A stretch of DNA of 64,000 bases from Paenibacillus sp. USDA918EY (GTDB lineage: Bacteria; Bacillota; Bacilli; Paenibacillales; Paenibacillaceae). The first letter of the stretch is position 1. Every line of letters begins with the position of its first letter. The notes under the pieces were generated by a model. That model was not told the DNA's origin. It saw nothing but the letters and a program-made list of their open reading frames with translations, and made no database searches. Where the stretch lies: the NCBI RefSeq assembly GCF_009870825.1, contig NZ_WTWY01000013.1:29263-93262 (forward strand), given 5' to 3'. Both the position numbers and the translations under genes were made by a program. Positions 1 to 7,902 of the stretch are shown here, one piece after another.

Positions 1-1089
1 GATGACGGGGTCGTCGACAGACGCGAATTTGAAGTGCCTGTAGCCAACTTTGACAATGAAATCGCGCTTGGCAAGCAGCTTTTCATCGGCAACTTCCAGC
101 AGCGGTTCGTCAAATCAAGCCCGGTATTCTGGATTGACCCGGGCACGGCCGACGATATCAACACGGATAAGGTGTACGACCCGGTTACACACGGTTCCGA
201 CCCTTATCAGCTTCCAGGTTCGGATGTGAGAAGCTTCTATAATAGAGAAAGCATGAACGAGCTGATACCGTCCAAACGCGGTACGCTGACGCTGAACTAT
301 GACGCCAACATTTCGCAGGATGCAGGCCGACTGGTCACGGTGTTCCGTTTTGATCCGGAGCTGCAAAAATGGGAAAACATCGGCGGCGTCGTCGATGCGA
401 AAAAACATACGATTAAAGTGCCGTTTGACCGTTTCGGATATTATGTCGTAGCCAAATTGGGATATTCCTACAACGACGTGGTTCAGCATCCGTACGGCAG
501 AGATTTCATCGAAACCATCTATGCCAAAGGCGTCATGAATGCATTCGATCCGTCGGAACGCTTCGGTACGGACTTGTACATTTCCCGGGCTGAATTCGTG
601 CGCGCGATCATTAGGGCGCTGGAAATTCCTTTGAACTATCAGGGGCCTAAACACTTCTCCGATATTCCAAGCTCGCTCACCAGCATTAACGTCGATGGAC
701 TATGGGATTTCAGATACATCGAGACGGCGGCGCGGGAAGGCATTACGAGAGGGGCCCAGCCGCAGTTCTTCGACGCGGAAAGCGCCATTACCCGCCAGGA
801 CGCTTCGGTGATGATCGCCAAGGCGCTGAACCTGAAGCTGGAGACCGACCGCGCCAAAATTACGAAGGACCTGCAGAAATATTTTAAAGACTACGCAAGC
901 ATCGACTACTATGCGCAGCCTTCGGTGTTGGCGATCGCCAAAAAAGGCTTCATTCAAGGTTCGCCTGTCGACGCGGCGGATCCGAAACGGGGTTACATGT
1001 TCAACCCTACCGCCAATATGCTCCGCGGCGACGCGGCCATCATCATGGGCAAGGTCATGGCTGACCTCAAAAAACTGCCTAAAATGTAA
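1..1089 (+). CDS. SLH-domain surface protein, 3' part only
   Basis: The reading frame is open from the first base, so the N-terminus lies outside the window. The visible ~362 residues start with a beta-rich stretch. Three S-layer-homology units follow: one around the FIETIYAKGVM segment, one around FRYIETAAREGI, and one around PSVLAIAKKGFI. Each ends in the usual R-x-[DE] plus hydrophobic helix pattern (SRAEFVRAI, TRQDASVMI, LRGDAAIIM). SLH triplets bind pyruvylated secondary cell-wall polymer and hold exported proteins on the Gram-positive wall. The protein stops about 10 residues after the third SLH unit, so this is a C-terminal anchor. What the missing N-terminal part does cannot be judged from here. 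A strong terminator follows the stop codon. Confidence 0.85.
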   Translation, partial: DDGVVDRREFEVPVANFDNEIALGKQLFIGNFQQRFVKSSPVFWIDPGTADDINTDKVYDPVTHGSDPYQLPGSDVRSFYNRESMNELIPSKRGTLTLNYDANISQDAGRLVTVFRFDPELQKWENIGGVVDAKKHTIKVPFDRFGYYVVAKLGYSYNDVVQHPYGRDFIETIYAKGVMNAFDPSERFGTDLYISRAEFVRAIIRALEIPLNYQGPKHFSDIPSSLTSINVDGLWDFRYIETAAREGITRGAQPQFFDAESAITRQDASVMIAKALNLKLETDRAKITKDLQKYFKDYASIDYYAQPSVLAIAKKGFIQGSPVDAADPKRGYMFNPTANMLRGDAAIIMGKVMADLKKLPKM

Positions 1090-1104
1090 GCATAAACAAG
1101 CAAC

Positions 1105-1137
1105 GGGAGCCGGAATTTCCGGCTCCCATATCTTTTT
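1105..1137 (+). terminator. Rho-independent terminator of the SLH gene
   Basis: A 10-bp GC-rich stem (GGGAGCCGGA paired with TCCGGCTCCC) has a 3-nt loop and is followed by an interrupted T-tract, 15 bases after the stop codon. Confidence 0.8.
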
Positions 1138-1151
1138 CCAATTACATATCT

Positions 1152-1180
1152 TTGTAATTTGTCGATGTTTAGGATACAAT
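1152..1180 (+). promoter_or_regulatory. Sigma-A-type promoter for the 113-residue gene
   Basis: TTGTAA and TACAAT are separated by 17 bp, just downstream of the preceding terminator and about 40 bases before the next start codon. Spacing and position fit a vegetative promoter. Confidence 0.6.
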
Positions 1181-1224
1181 GACGTAGAAATACAATTTAC
1201 TATTTAAAGGGTGAAGGCTATCTT

Positions 1225-1566
1225 ATGAAACCGATCTATTCCAAAGCTCAGTTGGACTATATGAAAGCAAAAACCAAATTTGAGAACAAGGCCAGCACAT
1301 TGGAGAAGAAAATTGAGATGACTCGCAAAACGAGAGAAGTTACTCAAGAAGTTATGGAAGGCCTTGTACTGGAAACGGGCTTTCATGATGCCTATAACGA
1401 ATTGCTGCAGTCCGAAAATGCTCTGATCGAGTGGTCCCATACCACGATCAAGCACGAAAAAACATACCGTGAAAACAAACAGCCGATTGAGCAAATGTAC
1501 GAGAACCTCAACTCCGATCCGGAGATGCGTGCTCAGATCATTTCTTTGGCCATGAAAATCCGTTAA
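1225..1566 (+). CDS. Small hypothetical coiled-coil protein
   Basis: This 113-residue, highly charged protein is rich in K and E and is predicted almost entirely helical. It has no signal peptide and no membrane segment. Heptad-like stretches around residues 10-50 (KAKTKFENKASTLEKKIEM) suggest a coiled coil, so it is probably cytosolic and possibly oligomeric. The ATG has a purine-rich ribosome site (AAGGGTGAAGG) nearby. The gene has its own promoter and terminator, so it is monocistronic between two envelope genes. I do not recognise a family. The length and helix pattern loosely recall YlbF/YmcA-type proteins, but I see no conserved motif that supports this. Confidence 0.65.
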   Translation: MKPIYSKAQLDYMKAKTKFENKASTLEKKIEMTRKTREVTQEVMEGLVLETGFHDAYNELLQSENALIEWSHTTIKHEKTYRENKQPIEQMYENLNSDPEMRAQIISLAMKIR

Positions 1567-1603
1567 TATTTTGTAACTATTGCACTCGTTTATGGAACAT
1601 AAT

Positions 1604-1628
1604 GAACGCCGCCAGGCGTTCTTTTTTT
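1604..1628 (+). terminator. Rho-independent terminator
   Basis: A 7-bp stem (GAACGCC / GGCGTTC) with a GCCA loop runs directly into seven T residues. Confidence 0.85.
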
Positions 1629-1751
1629 ATTTTCACGAATGAATTTCCAATTGCCAAAGTCCCCTTCTTTCCACATTTTTCTTGTACAAGCCATGGATGA
1701 AGGCATGATTTCCGCCCCTGGGTAACAAATTTGAAATTTTTTTAAAAAAGG

Positions 1752-1779
1752 TGCAACTTTTTATAACCGCGTGCGTCTA
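1752..1779 (+). promoter_or_regulatory. ECF-sigma-type promoter upstream of the S-layer gene
   Basis: TGCAAC, 16 bp, then CGTCTA match the -35 AAC and -10 CGTC cores recognised by extracytoplasmic-function sigma factors of the SigM/SigW/SigX class. It lies about 330 bases ahead of the S-layer signal-peptide start and implies control by envelope stress. The factor itself is not in this window. Confidence 0.55.
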
Positions 1780-1857
1780 AGATGTAGAGTCAATTACGAT
1801 GGGCGTATCCAACAATGTCCTGTAGAAGAAATTTGTCTATAAATTAGAAAAATGTTC

Positions 1858-1886
1858 TTTACGACATCTTGACCCCATTGTATAAT
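1858..1886 (+). promoter_or_regulatory. Sigma-A promoter of the S-layer gene
   Basis: TTTACG, 17 bp, then a perfect TATAAT. The predicted start point near 1893 gives a leader of roughly 190 nt, typical of very abundant S-layer mRNAs. Confidence 0.65.
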
Positions 1887-1892
1887 ACTTAG

Positions 1893-1919
1893 GTAGGATT
1901 AGGAATCTACTCTTTTTTT
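1893..1919 (+). promoter_or_regulatory. Terminator-like hairpin in the S-layer leader
   Basis: GTAG(G)ATT pairs with AATCTAC around an AGG loop and is followed by TCTTTTTTT. It starts at the expected start point of the sigma-A promoter. It could therefore be a 5' stabilising stem for that transcript and an attenuator for transcripts arriving from the upstream ECF promoter. A second small hairpin (CTGTGA / TCACAG, 1944-1960) follows. Confidence 0.4.
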
Positions 1920-1993
1920 GTCGTATTCCAAGTTTACCAGTTTCTGTGATTTCGTCACAGACATCATTTATATGTAATTTTGCTCCGACTCGG

Positions 1994-2074
1994 GAAAGGG
2001 GGTGCACGTGACTATGAGTAACAAGAGCTACCCAATTAAAGAAAACTCTATTGTGATGAAAGTTCAAGGAGGAG
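1994..2074 (+). promoter_or_regulatory. Two ribosome binding sites in frame for the S-layer protein
   Basis: A first purine tract (GAAAGGGGG, 1994-2001) precedes GTG 2008 and ATG 2014. A second, near-perfect site (AAGGAGGAG, 2066-2074) precedes ATG 2086. All these starts share one open frame, so the upstream start would add 24-26 polar residues ahead of the signal peptide. The middle-wall-protein gene of Brevibacillus brevis 47 is known to use tandem starts of this kind. Confidence 0.5.
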
Positions 2075-2085
2075 AACAAAAGGTT

Positions 2086-5061
2086 ATGAAGAAAATTTTG
2101 ACAGTCGCTTTGTCTACAGCAATGGCATTCTCCATGTTTGCTTCTGTAGCATTCGGTGATTCCGCAGTATCCGTACAAGACAAATACAACTCCCTGGAAG
2201 CTAAAGGAATCTTCAACGGCTATCCAGACAAGCAAGCTCACCTGGAAAGAGACATGACTCGCGCTGAGTTCGCGAAAGTCCTGACTAAACTTCTCGGTCT
2301 GAAAGAAGTAACTGGCACTCTGTCTTACAAAGACAAAGGCTACGACGCTAAAAACTGGGCTGTTCCTTACATCGAAGCAGTAACTGCTGCCGGCATCATG
2401 GAAGGCCAAGACAAAGTAAAACAAATCTTCAACTACAACGGTAAAGTAACTGTTGAAGAAATGGCTACTGCACTGGTTCGTGCACTGAAACTTGAAGTGC
2501 CTGCCAACGCTGAGAACAGCGCGTCCACTTGGGCTAAAGGTTATGTTCAAGTAGCAATCGACAAAGGTCTGATCGCTAAGGACATCAACTTCCAAGCTAA
2601 CGCTACTCGCGAACAGCTGGTTACCGCTGCTTACCAAGCAGACCAAATCATCAACCTTTCCGTAAAGGAATACAAAATCGCTGAAAACGGCAAAGACATT
2701 GAGTTCACTTTGACTTCCGGCGAAGTTGTAAAAGTAACTTTGGAAAAAGCCCTCGAGCCTAACAAAGAAACTGAAGTGAAATTCAAAACATCTGCTGGCC
2801 AAGAAATCACTGCAAAAGTGACTTGGGTTGTAACAGCCGCTCAAAAAATCGTTTCTGCTTCCGGTACAAACTACAAAGAAGTAGTAATCAATTTTGATGG
2901 CGAGCTTGACCAACAAACAGCTGAAAATGCAGACAACTACAAAGTTGCTGAATTTACAAAACTTGAGTCCGCTACTTTGTCTTCCGACAAGAAGAGCGTA
3001 ACTCTGTTGCTGCAAGAAGACAGCAAATTGTCTTCGCAAAAAACTTACAACCTGAAAGTTAACGGCGTCAAAAATGCTGGCGGCACTAAGACTTTCAATG
3101 AAACAGTTCAATTCTCTGCAGTAGATACTCAGCTTCCTCAAGTTAAAGAAGCTAAAGCTTTGGGAACAAAAGCGTTCAAAGTTGTATTCTCTGAGCCAGT
3201 AACGCAAACCACTGCAAGAAACTTGGCTAACTACAAAGTTGACGGCAAAAACATTTCCGGACATGTAGATTATACTTATCCGAACATTGCCTTCATCACT
3301 ACTGATCTGAGTGTTGGTAAACACACTTTGACAGTGCAAGATGTTCAAGATTATGCAAACTTCAAAGTAGCTCCGGTTGAGACGGATCTGACGGTTGCTG
3401 AAGATACGGCTGCACCAGAAGTTGAATCCGTAAAAGCAACGGACCTTACTAAAGTTGAAATTACTTTCAATGAATCCGTAAAATCGATCAGCAAAGTATA
3501 TCATACTTCCAGCAGCAAAAATGCTGATTACAAAATTAAAGACAACAAGCTCATTTTGACTTTCGACAAAGATAAGCAATTGAGCTTGGGTGAAAACACG
3601 ATCTATGTTGATGGTGTAACTGACTACAGCGGTAACTCTGCTAACCGTCAAATTAAAGTAACGCCTCAATTGGATACAACTCGTCCGACTGTAGCTGGCG
3701 TAACTAGCGAAGTTGATGGCGATGTTACGAAAATCACTGTTGAATTCTCTAAAGATGTAAATGCTACTGACATCGCTAACAGAGAAAACTTCACGCTGAA
3801 AAAAGAAAATGGAGACATTTTCACTGGTAAAGGCTTTGATACTAAAGGCCATCCAGTAAATGAACCTAAATTCGCAGTAAGCAAGTACAACAATGAAAAA
3901 CTGAAAAACAAAGTTGTTCTGACAACAATCGGTAAATTGCCTTCTGGCAAATACACCCTTGAAGTTGCAGGTGTTCGTGATAACACGGCAATTGGAAACA
4001 CTATTGTTCCTCAAAGCGTAAGCTTTACTGCAACTGAAGCAGGTAACATTGAGCTTAACTCTGCTTGGTATACGGTTGACGAGGACAACAACTACGTTGT
4101 AAATGTTCAGTTTAATAAACCTGTCGTAACTACTGGTAGCGGAAGTGCTCTGGATGTAAACAAATACAACTATGTTGTTGGATCAACTTACTATCCATTC
4201 CCATCCACATCGACTGAAATTAAACTTTACAGCTCTAACACTGTACAACTGACTGTGCCTAGAAAAGATGTTAAAGTTAATTTCGACGCAGGAAATGTTA
4301 GCATCCGTGCAACTAACATTTCTGATGCTGATGGAAACTTTGTATCTGACAAAACAGTTAGTTTGAAAGATCGCAAATCTTCGAATATTGCTGTCGACAA
4401 AGATAGTGTTAAAGCAACAGCCAAAAACAAAATCGTTGCTGACTTTAAAGGTGAGTTGACTCGTCTGTTCGCTTCCGATTTTGAATTTACAGTAGGAGGC
4501 AAAACGTATAATTCTAGCGACTTCTCTGCCAATATTGTAAATGCATCTGCTGGAAAAACATCGGTTGAATTTAAGTTCTACAACGACGTAATTCCTGCTG
4601 AGTCCGGTGTTGTGCTTAAAACTGTCGCACAAAATGATATTAGATCCGTTGATGGTTATGGCCGTTACCTTGAAGAAATTCCAACTACACCTGTAGCCGA
4701 TAAGATCGCTCCAGTGTTGGATAAAGAAGCAAATGACAAAAATCCTTTGAGCAGTGTTATTAAGACTAACACTGTAAATGGAGTTACTTACTACGAAGCT
4801 GAACTTACATTTGTTGAAAATGTAAAAGTATACTTCACAACTTCCGCATTTAAAGTTGCAGTAAATGGTAATCCTACAGATACTGTTAATGCACGTACGG
4901 AAGGAAAGAAATTGTATGTTCAGTTTAAGTCTTCTGACATCAAGTCTGTAAACGACATCCTCAACCTTGAAGTTTACCTTGAAGGTAACGCAAATGGTAA
5001 GTTTGTAACGGACGAAGCAGGAAATGCTGCAGAAGATTTCCAAACTTCTGTAAGACGTTAA
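2086..5061 (+). CDS. Major S-layer protein, N-terminal SLH triplet plus Ig-like repeats
   Basis: A typical signal peptide (residues 1-24, MKKILTVALSTAMAFSMFAS, cleaved after FG) is followed by three SLH units at about 28-190, which bind the wall polymer. About 800 residues of beta-rich Ig-like modules follow. Their repeated starts (DTQLPQVKEAKAL, DTAAPEVESVKAT, DTTRPTVAGVTSE) resemble the SbsA/Big_5 Ig-like fold of S-layer lattices. The protein is lysine- and aspartate-rich and nearly cysteine-free. Codon choice is strongly biased (GAA, AAA, GTA, GCT), unlike most neighbours, which suggests very high expression. ATG 2086 was chosen because of its strong ribosome site and the signal peptide; an in-frame upstream start is possible. 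It is probably the main lattice protein, inferred from bias, leader and domain plan. Confidence 0.85.
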   Translation: MKKILTVALSTAMAFSMFASVAFGDSAVSVQDKYNSLEAKGIFNGYPDKQAHLERDMTRAEFAKVLTKLLGLKEVTGTLSYKDKGYDAKNWAVPYIEAVTAAGIMEGQDKVKQIFNYNGKVTVEEMATALVRALKLEVPANAENSASTWAKGYVQVAIDKGLIAKDINFQANATREQLVTAAYQADQIINLSVKEYKIAENGKDIEFTLTSGEVVKVTLEKALEPNKETEVKFKTSAGQEITAKVTWVVTAAQKIVSASGTNYKEVVINFDGELDQQTAENADNYKVAEFTKLESATLSSDKKSVTLLLQEDSKLSSQKTYNLKVNGVKNAGGTKTFNETVQFSAVDTQLPQVKEAKALGTKAFKVVFSEPVTQTTARNLANYKVDGKNISGHVDYTYPNIAFITTDLSVGKHTLTVQDVQDYANFKVAPVETDLTVAEDTAAPEVESVKATDLTKVEITFNESVKSISKVYHTSSSKNADYKIKDNKLILTFDKDKQLSLGENTIYVDGVTDYSGNSANRQIKVTPQLDTTRPTVAGVTSEVDGDVTKITVEFSKDVNATDIANRENFTLKKENGDIFTGKGFDTKGHPVNEPKFAVSKYNNEKLKNKVVLTTIGKLPSGKYTLEVAGVRDNTAIGNTIVPQSVSFTATEAGNIELNSAWYTVDEDNNYVVNVQFNKPVVTTGSGSALDVNKYNYVVGSTYYPFPSTSTEIKLYSSNTVQLTVPRKDVKVNFDAGNVSIRATNISDADGNFVSDKTVSLKDRKSSNIAVDKDSVKATAKNKIVADFKGELTRLFASDFEFTVGGKTYNSSDFSANIVNASAGKTSVEFKFYNDVIPAESGVVLKTVAQNDIRSVDGYGRYLEEIPTTPVADKIAPVLDKEANDKNPLSSVIKTNTVNGVTYYEAELTFVENVKVYFTTSAFKVAVNGNPTDTVNARTEGKKLYVQFKSSDIKSVNDILNLEVYLEGNANGKFVTDEAGNAAEDFQTSVRR

Positions 5062-5081
5062 TAATATCTTCTTAAGAAAGA

Positions 5082-5116
5082 GGGGCTAATGAGAATATCT
5101 CATTAGTCCCTTTTTT
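5082..5116 (+). terminator. Rho-independent terminator of the S-layer gene
   Basis: A 13-bp stem with one G-T pair (GGGGCTAATGAGA with TCTCATTAGTCCC) and a short loop is followed by six T residues. Confidence 0.9.
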
Positions 5117-5141
5117 GCATAATAATTCTAAGGAGGTCCAA

Positions 5142-5720
5142 ATGAAAAAAGTCTTTATTATACCGACCGTTGTTGTCACAACGTTGGCTGGCATCGCCCT
5201 CGGCTCCATCTTCAACATCACAGCTCAAGGCGCTAGCTCTGTAGGTCAACCTGGCACAGCTGACGACCCTGTTGTCACTAAAAGCTACGTAGATCAACAA
5301 ATCCAAAAAGCGTTAGGTGGTGGCGGAAACACAACAACTACGCCGCCAACCAATCCAACCACACCAACGACACCACCAACCAATCCTACAACGCCACCTG
5401 CCACGGATAAGCCATCCGGTGGCAAGGATGAAACAACGATCGTTGAAAATACGGTGTCGGTTGTTACGCTGAAGCCAGGCGAAAAGCTGATTGCCAAAGC
5501 CGGTACTGAATTTATTATTCGCAGCGGCAAGGGCGTGGTATACAGTGAAGATGCCAACGGCGTAGCCGACCTTACGGATGGAAAAGATATTGCTAATGGA
5601 CAAGCCGTAGGCAATAACCACTTGCTTTCTTTTCCAAGAAATGGGCGAGGCATTATGGTGCAAGATGGTAATAAATACAATTTGATTGTCATGGTGCGCG
5701 GTGGATATTCGATTCAATAA
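5142..5720 (+). CDS. Small exported or membrane-anchored protein with Thr/Pro linker
   Basis: The 192 residues begin with a hydrophobic segment (MKKVFIIPTVVVTTLAGIAL), a signal peptide or N-terminal anchor. Next comes the motif GTADDPVVTKSYVDQQIQ, then a glycine patch and a low-complexity Thr/Pro/Asn linker (about residues 65-95). The C-terminal half (VTLKPGEKLIAKAGTEFIIR onward) is beta-rich and compact. ATG 5142 was chosen for its AAGGAGG site 6 bases upstream; an earlier in-frame ATG at 5115 lies in the preceding T-tract and has no site. No promoter is obvious, so read-through from the S-layer operon is likely. The domain plan suggests an extracytoplasmic envelope accessory protein; its function is unknown. 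Confidence 0.75.
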   Translation: MKKVFIIPTVVVTTLAGIALGSIFNITAQGASSVGQPGTADDPVVTKSYVDQQIQKALGGGGNTTTTPPTNPTTPTTPPTNPTTPPATDKPSGGKDETTIVENTVSVVTLKPGEKLIAKAGTEFIIRSGKGVVYSEDANGVADLTDGKDIANGQAVGNNHLLSFPRNGRGIMVQDGNKYNLIVMVRGGYSIQ

Positions 5721-5842
5721 TTAAAGATGAGTCACTTTTATAACCTTATTTTTGCCATAAGTAACAATGATTTATACGTCTAACGCCATGCATTTTACAG
5801 ATACTAATCCTGCAGTACATCTATGCAGGAGGTGCATTTTTA

Positions 5843-6121
5843 ATGGCTAGATCAAATAATCGAAATCGTAAAATCGTTCCTGAATCCGGGCATGCATTAA
5901 ATCAGATGAAATATGAAATTGCTGCCGAATTGGGGTTGAGCTCGGCATACGGATCGTCCGGCGGCTCGGCAGATACGGAATTTGCCGGTGAGCTGGGGGC
6001 AGTTGGTGGGTTTGTAGGCGGAGGCACTTACGCCGGCCATTTGACTTCCCGTCAAAATGGATCCGTAGGCGGTGAAATGACCAAGCGGTTGGTTCGCCAA
6101 GCTCAGCAAAGCTTGTTGTAA
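5843..6121 (+). CDS. Alpha/beta-type small acid-soluble spore protein
   Basis: This is a 92-residue DNA-coating protein of the spore core, which protects spore DNA and is degraded at germination. Signature parts are ALNQMKYEIAAELG near the N-terminus and the C-terminal SVGGEMTKRLVRQAQQ helix. Residues 45-52 (TEFAGELG) resemble the site cut by the germination protease GPR, whose canonical core is TEFASE. The central glycine-rich segment makes it longer than the ~70-residue Bacillus SspA-type proteins. The start is preceded by GGAGGTG. A sigma-G promoter is expected; GATACTA at 5800-5806 fits the -10 element, but I see no good -35. Confidence 0.9.
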   Translation: MARSNNRNRKIVPESGHALNQMKYEIAAELGLSSAYGSSGGSADTEFAGELGAVGGFVGGGTYAGHLTSRQNGSVGGEMTKRLVRQAQQSLL

Positions 6122-6208
6122 TTTCGAACCTTCGTTGTATTTGAATGTATTAAGGCATAGTGTATTCAGTACTCTTATCTACATTTAAAGCAATACAAAT
6201 CCCATATT

Positions 6209-6241
6209 AAGGGTCCCTTGGTCCCGAGAAGGAACTTTTTT
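6209..6241 (+). terminator. Possible terminator after the SASP gene
   Basis: GTCCCTT and AAGGAAC pair with one mismatch around a 9-nt loop, then seven T residues follow. The stem is weak, but the T-run and position fit. Confidence 0.4.
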
Positions 6242-6269
6242 TGCAAATAGAGGATTGCTTCTCCTTTCG

Positions 6270-6298
6270 TTGACATAGGTTGACAAATGCGTTAATAT
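6270..6298 (+). promoter_or_regulatory. Sigma-A promoter of metK
   Basis: A perfect TTGACA and TAATAT are separated by 17 bp. A second TTGACA starts 10 bases after the first, but its spacing to the same -10 is only 7 bp. The start point near 6305 leaves a leader of about 258 nt. Confidence 0.75.
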
Positions 6299-6304
6299 GA
6301 CCAT

Positions 6305-6563
6305 TGAGGATTGTCATGCAGCCTTTTCCTGCTTGGGAAAAGGTTCATTTTTTGTATAGGACATACTTATCGCCGCTTGCTTGGCGGCATCGTTGTAGAG
6401 AAAGTACGTCGAAGACGTTTTTCTTTAGATATAAGAAAATGTGGCCTTTGGTACTTCATGATCTTATATTGCAAGAAAAACTCCGATAAAATGCGGTTTG
6501 TTTTCCGTGAAAGTACGTCGGTTGACGTTTTTCTTAATATTTTATCCTTAGGAGGTTGAACCT
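6305..6563 (+). promoter_or_regulatory. Structured metK leader with a repeated motif
   Basis: The leader begins with a hairpin (CCTTTTCC 6322-6329 / GGAAAAGG 6336-6343) followed by TTCATTTTTT, an attenuator-like unit. Next is a possible three-way junction: CTTAT 6366 with ATAAG 6431, GCCGC with GCGGC, and ACGTC-GAA-GACGT. The last arm lies in a 27-nt motif (6400-6426) that recurs at 6509-6535. In the second copy GTTTTTCTT (6527-6535) plus AATAT (6536-6540) can pair with ATATT (6466-6470) and AAGAAAAAC (6473-6481). That would form a stem ending ten bases before the Shine-Dalgarno. No SAM-I core (GAGGGA, GGCAACC) or clear SMK box is present. It is probably a cis-acting regulatory RNA of unrecognised class. 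Confidence 0.5.
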
Positions 6564-7766
6564 ATGTCTGTTAAAGGACGTCATCTGTTTACTTCAGAGT
6601 CCGTTACGGAAGGACATCCGGACAAGATTTGCGACCAAATCTCCGATGCGGTGCTTGATGCATTTCTGGAAAATGATCCTAACGCTCGCGTAGCTTGCGA
6701 AGTTTCGGTTGCGACGGGCCTCGTGCTTGTTATTGGTGAAATCAGTACCAAATCCGAGTATGTAGATATCCCAGCTATTGTTAGAAATACGGTTAAGGAA
6801 ATCGGTTATACTCGCGCCAAATACGGCTTTGACTACAATACGATGGCTGTTTTGACGTCGCTGAATGAACAGTCGGCCGATATCGCCCAAGGCGTTAACG
6901 CTGCCCTTGAAAACCGCGATCCGGCTCAAGTGGACAAGGAAACGGAAAACATCGGGGCAGGCGACCAAGGTTTGATGTTTGGTTTTGCAACGAACGAAAC
7001 GCCTGAACTTATGCCGCTTCCGATCGCATTGTCCCACCGTATTGCACGCCGTCTGTCCGAAGTTCGCAAAAACGGAACACTTGAGTACCTCCGTCCGGAC
7101 GGTAAAACGCAAGTGACGATCGAGTATCTCGACGGCAAACCGGTACGCGTGGACACGATCGTTGTATCGACGCAGCATTCTGAGGATGTAACGCTTGAGC
7201 AAATTCAAGCGGATATTAAGGAAAAGGTTATACTTCCAGTTGTACCGGCCGAATTGCTGGATAAACAAACGAAATATTTCATTAACCCAACCGGACGTTT
7301 CGTTATTGGCGGCCCTCAAGGGGATGCCGGGCTGACAGGCCGTAAAATCATCGTCGATACTTACGGCGGTTACGCACGCCATGGCGGCGGCGCGTTCTCC
7401 GGTAAGGATCCGACGAAGGTAGACCGTTCCGCGGCGTATGCAGCTCGTTATGTGGCGAAAAACATCGTGGCAGCCGGACTCGCCGACAAATGCGAAATCC
7501 AGCTTGCTTACGCGATTGGCGTTGCTACTCCGGTGTCCATCAACGTCGATACGTATGGCACAGGCAAAGTAAGCGACGAGAAACTGGTAGAACTGATCCG
7601 GGGCAACTTCGATCTTCGTCCTGCGGGCATTATCCGCATGCTGGATCTGCGTCGCCCAATCTATAAGCAAACCGCTGCTTACGGTCATTTTGGCCGGACG
7701 GATGTGGATCTTCCTTGGGAACGCGTAGATAAAGTGGAAGAGCTGAAAGCGCAAGCGGGTCTATAA
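6564..7766 (+). CDS. metK: S-adenosylmethionine synthetase
   Basis: The enzyme makes S-adenosylmethionine from methionine and ATP in the cytosol, the methyl donor for the cell. Its 400 residues match the usual ~395-400. Signatures are TSESVTEGHPDKICDQ near residues 10-25 (catalytic His 18), the ATP motif GAGDQGLMFG near residues 131-140, and the glycine-rich metal/phosphate loop GGGAFSGKD near residues 273-281. The start has a GGAGG site 8 bases upstream. The gene is monocistronic, with its own strong promoter, a ~258-nt structured leader and a strong terminator. That arrangement implies leader-mediated control, as metK usually has in Firmicutes, though the leader type here is not recognised. 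Confidence 0.97.
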   Translation: MSVKGRHLFTSESVTEGHPDKICDQISDAVLDAFLENDPNARVACEVSVATGLVLVIGEISTKSEYVDIPAIVRNTVKEIGYTRAKYGFDYNTMAVLTSLNEQSADIAQGVNAALENRDPAQVDKETENIGAGDQGLMFGFATNETPELMPLPIALSHRIARRLSEVRKNGTLEYLRPDGKTQVTIEYLDGKPVRVDTIVVSTQHSEDVTLEQIQADIKEKVILPVVPAELLDKQTKYFINPTGRFVIGGPQGDAGLTGRKIIVDTYGGYARHGGGAFSGKDPTKVDRSAAYAARYVAKNIVAAGLADKCEIQLAYAIGVATPVSINVDTYGTGKVSDEKLVELIRGNFDLRPAGIIRMLDLRRPIYKQTAAYGHFGRTDVDLPWERVDKVEELKAQAGL

Positions 7767-7865
7767 GCTTTATCCCTTATTCGTTTATAATTCTTTGAGG
7801 TCCCCGCATGACAATGAATCGTACCGAAGTAAGTTCTCACTTTGCGGGAGATGCTCATCAAATAA

Positions 7866-7902
7866 AAACCTCAGTTCGGCTTCACGCCGGCTGAGGTTTT
7901 TT
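7866..7902 (+). terminator. Rho-independent terminator of metK
   Basis: AAACCTCAG pairs with CTGAGGTTT, with an inner GC-rich helix, followed by a T-run. A further inverted pair (CCCGC / GCGGG) lies upstream at about 7804-7850. Confidence 0.9.

Noticed and set aside
1837..4014. A 725-codon open frame on the minus strand inside the S-layer gene
   Set aside because: It is antisense to a well-supported gene, its product is a Phe/Ser/Cys-rich string without domains, and it is explained by the strong codon bias of the S-layer gene.
5777..5806. Sigma-G promoter before the SASP gene
   Set aside because: GATACTA fits the -10, but the bases 18 upstream (CGTCT) do not fit the -35.
6304..6559. Short open frames in the metK leader as possible leader peptides
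   Set aside because: They have no ribosome sites, and the sequence is better explained as structured RNA.
6305..6563. SAM-I (S-box) riboswitch before metK
   Set aside because: The conserved GAGGGA, GAAACC and GGCAACC core pieces are missing; only a chance CTTATC is present.
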